DNA from: Vitis vinifera
Lineage: Eukaryota > Streptophyta > Magnoliopsida > Vitales > Vitaceae
Length of the DNA: 64,000 nt
Reading direction: 5' to 3'
Assembly: GCF_030704535.1 (NCBI RefSeq)
Contig: NC_081818.1
Location: 26,389,001 to 26,453,000 of the forward strand
Part shown: positions 61,034-64,000 of the stretch, in pieces
Layout of the letters: each line of letters begins with the position of its first letter
Position numbering within the stretch: position 1 is the first letter of the stretch
Translations under genes and position numbers: made by a program
Notes under the pieces: generated by a model
Seen by the model: the letters and a program-made list of their open reading frames with translations, nothing else
Told to the model about the DNA's origin: nothing
Databases searched by the model: none

Positions 61034-61090
61034 CTAGAGAGACGAGAGGCAGCAAAGAAAACAAGAAATGACACCTTCGAGAATGAATTG

Positions 61091-61439
61091 CCGGCTAAGT
61101 TAGGGTTACTAATGTTATGCAGAGGGATTCTGAGTTTTCATTTCTTTTTCCTTCCGTTTCTCAGCCACCAAACGGACCCAATGTAACAAATGACATTAGA
61201 CAAGTCGTGGAACCTACAAACCTTTGGGCCTCTAATTTAAAAGTGTGGCCCACTGAACTAAACAGCCATCGAGCCCATTTGCCATTTACAATCGAAATAT
61301 TTTTAAGTGTCGGCCCAAACCTAGGGCGTTACCCCCTCCGTCAAGGTAAGGGTTTAGGGTTTTTTTTAGGCAAGTCCCAAACGCTAAACCCTAACCACTC
61401 GAACCTCTCTGTGTGTGAGCCTTCTTTTGTTGCTGGAAA
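61091..61439. promoter_or_regulatory. Shared divergent promoter of mL54 and prohibitin
   Basis: Between the mL54 leader exon (minus) and the prohibitin ATG (plus) lie site II elements TGGGCC/GGCCCA at 61225-61230, 61247-61252 and 61312-61317, and a related GCCCAT at 61273-61278. Telo-box-like AAACCCTAA lies at 61386-61394, and TTTAGGGTTT at about 61353-61362. In plants site II plus telo-box combinations bind TCP and other factors and drive genes for ribosomal and mitochondrial proteins in dividing cells. Confidence 0.65.
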
Positions 61440-62291
61440 ATGGGCAGCAGCCAAGCAGCAGTTTCCTTCCTCACGAACCTCGCCAGAGCCGCCTTTGGGC
61501 TAGGCGCCGCTGCCTCAGTTCTGAACGCCTCTCTCTATACTGTTGACGGCGGCCAACGCGCCGTCCTCTTCGACCGTTTCCGCGGTGTGATCGACGACAC
61601 CATCGGCGAAGGCACCCATTTCCTGGTGCCATGGCTTCAAAAGCCCTATATTTTCGATATTCGCACCCGCCCCCACACGTTCTCCTCCGTCTCCGGCACT
61701 AAGGATCTCCAAATGGTCAACCTCACCCTCCGTGTCCTCTCTCGCCCCGAAGTCTCACGCCTCCCCTACATTTTCAAAACCTTAGGTTTGGAGTACGACG
61801 AGAAGGTCCTTCCTTCAATCGGTAATGAGGTTCTGAAGGCCGTCGTTGCTCAATTCAACGCGGATCAGCTTCTCACGGACCGGCCACATGTGTCGGCTCT
61901 CGTCCGCGACAGCTTGATTCGCCGGGCCAAGGACTTCAATATTGTTCTGGATGACGTCGCTATTACGCATTTGAGCTACGGGGCGGAGTTCTCCAAGGCT
62001 GTGGAGCAGAAGCAGGTGGCGCAGCAGGAGGCGGAGCGCTCCAAGTTTGTAGTGGCCAAGGCGGAGCAGGAACGTAGGGCCGCAATTATTCGGGCAGAGG
62101 GTGAGAGCGAGTCTGCCAAGCTCATCTCGGATGCCACTGCTGCTGCAGGAATGGGGTTGATTGAGCTTAGGAGGATTGAGGCTTCAAGGGAGATTGCAGC
62201 TACTCTGGCGAAAACACCCAATGTGGCTTACTTGCCTGGTGGGAATAACATGCTTTTGGGGCTGAACCCTACTATTGCGGGAGGGCGTTGA
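61440..62291 (+). CDS. PHB3: Prohibitin (PHB1-type; plant PHB3/PHB4), 283 aa
   Basis: A subunit of the ring-shaped prohibitin complex of the inner mitochondrial membrane, which stabilises membrane proteins and the AAA protease. An intronless CDS; the ATG at 61440 is the first in frame. Residues about 10-30 form the N-terminal hydrophobic anchor ([20 protein letters not shown]). The SPFH/PHB domain spans about 31-190: [86 protein letters not shown] and [11 protein letters not shown] coiled coil follows at about 180-230 ([20 protein letters not shown]). It ends [15 protein letters not shown], as in PHB3/PHB4; the family is usually about 277-280 aa. Which of the near-identical plant paralogues it matches cannot be settled here. 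Confidence 0.95.
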   Translation: MGSSQAAVSFLTNLARAAFGLGAAASVLNASLYTVDGGQRAVLFDRFRGVIDDTIGEGTHFLVPWLQKPYIFDIRTRPHTFSSVSGTKDLQMVNLTLRVLSRPEVSRLPYIFKTLGLEYDEKVLPSIGNEVLKAVVAQFNADQLLTDRPHVSALVRDSLIRRAKDFNIVLDDVAITHLSYGAEFSKAVEQKQVAQQEAERSKFVVAKAEQERRAAIIRAEGESESAKLISDATAAAGMGLIELRRIEASREIAATLAKTPNVAYLPGGNNMLLGLNPTIAGGR

Positions 62292-64000
62292 ACTGGTGAA
62301 CTCAATTTTCTTATTTTTCCTATTGAACTTGAATTTCATATGCGAAATTGCTAGATGTTTTCTATGTTTATTATTGCTCAGATTCCAGTTGATTACTTCA
62401 AGAAACTTAGGTTTTATTTCTACTGAACCCTTTTTCTTTAATCTCTTTTATTCTTCAATTCTTCCCTGGGAAATGTATTATAAGAGGATTAAACTGACAT
62501 TTTCCAATCACACAATTTAGAATTACTTGTTTGAAGATGGAGCCCGTGTGAAGATTTTATGATAGAAATGGGTTTGGCCAAGTTGTCTGATTTGGTTATT
62601 TTGAACTGATGAAAGATGGAATGGTGAGGTCCATAGTTTTAAAAGGTGCAGCGGTCACCTAAGACACAACAGTCTCCTATAGCTGAAGTGCGAGGCGCAA
62701 CAGAAGGCGCACACATGAGTGAAGTGAAATGCAACTAAGGATACCCATCAATTTTGTAAAATATGATTCAAAATCTAATCCAATCAATAAAAAATTTAAG
62801 ATTTGAAACATATAAAAGAAGCATTCATTAAAAAAGTAATAAAATTATATAAATTTAAAAAAGAAAAGTGTTTAAAAGAAAGAGTAAAGCCAACAAGGCG
62901 TGCCTTTGCAATAAGGCGCATATCTTGGCATAGAAGGCACTATAACTAGGGAGTGATGGCGCCTTGAGCCTAGGCGTGCTTTAAGCGTGCCTTTTAAAAG
63001 GACTGCTGGTTTTGACATTGTTTTTGTGTGGCACAATTTGTAGTGCCTTAGAGTCATGATAATTTTTGCTAAGCATGGTCAATTTCAAAGAACTTAACTC
63101 AAATCTCAAAGGGACCCTCTCATTATTTGTGCACTTAATGCACCAACAGATTCAAATAGATATGTTGAAATGGAGATCCATTTGTGCTGATATTGCTACT
63201 CTGTACAATATTTAGCATCTTCCAGTTAATTATTATTCAAATCTTTTATTTGATGGAGATCATTGGGTGGGTAGAATATCATGTTTGAGTATAATGTTAA
63301 ATTCACAGTTTTACTAACTTGATATGACCTCTCTAACTCCATTTGCAAGAGTCAGTAGATTCCTCATTTGGTGTAATGCATGATTTGATCCTTACTTAAT
63401 CAAAGGATTTAGTGGTTTATTTGGAATAGTTTTAAATATAGTTACCAATCATACCTGCATCAGTTTATCAGTTTCCTAATTTTATCTTAAGTTTATGATA
63501 ATGATTACCTTCTGTTCACATTCATTGGCCCTCTGCATGCACAGGGTATATGACTTTTTTATAAATTCACATCCTATGTTTTACTTGATTTGACCTTCCA
63601 TGTTTCAATTATGGGATCTTAGGGTCCATCAATACATCTAGGATAGCATGTTGGATATATATTGGCTTCATTTAGATGTAATTTTTGCCCAAAGCTAACA
63701 TTATCGTGGAAACTCATTGAATGAATTGATAATCTACCTGCTTAGTTGGCAATATTTATTGTGCCAGTGTTAACTTGGAGTGGGGAAGTTCCTTTTTTGA
63801 ATCCTTTAACTTCAATGTTTTGAGACGGTTTCATCGGTAGGACTGAATTTTGTAAAGCAAGGGAAAATTGGTTTAAAATAACTATAGTAATTTCTCCTTC
63901 TGGGACAGGATCAAGATGTACTGCATTGCCAAAAAATATTATAGATGGCTGTCCTTTTATTCATTATCATGATGTTGGAATTTAGTTTTTCCATGTGGTT
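62292..64000. other. Prohibitin 3' UTR and intergenic DNA
   Basis: The prohibitin 3' UTR comes first. At 62633-63012 lies a GGCGC-rich repeat (separate entry). From 63060 to the end there is no supported exon, RNA gene or transposon. Confidence 0.5.
62633..63012. repeat. GGCGC-rich non-autonomous repeat with TTTTAAAAGG ends
   Basis: The left end TTTTAAAAGGTGCAGCGG and the right end GTGCCTTTTAAAAGG share an inverted TTTTAAAAGG. Between them are many AAGGCGC, GAGGCGC, GGCGTG and GGCACT words in both orientations: about 62685-62720 and 62895-62990. The middle is AT-rich. This layout, with subterminal GC words around an AT core, is common in hAT-like non-autonomous elements of plants. No target duplication was confirmed. 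Confidence 0.5.

Overview
The window looks like nuclear DNA from a woody eudicot, and grapevine (Vitis) is my best guess; that is inference from protein and repeat character, not a database match. Genes are split by GT-AG introns, intergenic DNA is very AT-rich, and the space between genes holds LTR retrotransposon fossils, LINE fragments, MITE-like repeats and minisatellites. There are no bacterial, organellar or CRISPR features.

Layout: 1-9.0 kb is gene-poor. It holds a 71-bp tandem repeat, a broken LINE, a short gypsy-type LTR element carrying only gag and protease and flanked by a perfect target duplication, a possible two-exon gene remnant (6.5-7.1 kb) and AT-rich repeats. At 9.1-10.6 kb an intronless DUF7950 gene sits behind four CACGTG boxes. 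At 12.4-17.0 kb (minus) is a five-exon thymidylate kinase gene. At 18.4-24.0 kb is a broken Copia element with a 781-bp solo LTR nested in it. That Copia element landed in an antisense partial copy of the first coding exon of the next gene. The next gene, at 26.0-32.3 kb, is a bromodomain/NET-domain BET factor of the GTE8/GTE10 type with ten coding exons.

At 34.7-35.5 kb is an intronless TLC-domain membrane protein gene. At 37.9-41.5 kb (minus) is an eight-exon lysine/histidine transporter gene (LHT1 type) with a 27-nt first exon. The interval 42-50.6 kb has no convincing gene but contains a 1.1-kb inverted-repeat element built of about a dozen short palindromes and a 600-bp minisatellite. 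At 50.7-53.4 kb (minus) is a two-exon ankyrin-repeat gene. At 57.5-61.1 kb (minus) is the gene for mitoribosomal protein mL54, with a 3.1-kb 5'-UTR intron. It is divergent from an intronless prohibitin gene at 61.4-62.3 kb; both encode mitochondrial proteins and they share a short promoter rich in TGGGCC/GGCCCA and telo-box motifs.

Functional links: the mL54/prohibitin pair suggests co-regulated mitochondrial biogenesis. Thymidylate kinase serves dTTP supply, the GTE and DUF7950 proteins are probably nuclear, and the LHT1-like and TLC proteins are membrane proteins. Exon boundaries were read by eye from splice consensus, reading phase and family similarity; total coding lengths are in frame for every multi-exon gene given. 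The strongest unexplained items are the inverted-repeat palindrome array (45.2-46.4 kb), the GTE exon fragment holding the Copia element, the gag-only gypsy element, the shared mitochondrial promoter, and two orphan coding-looking stretches (6.5-7.1 and 56.4-56.6 kb).
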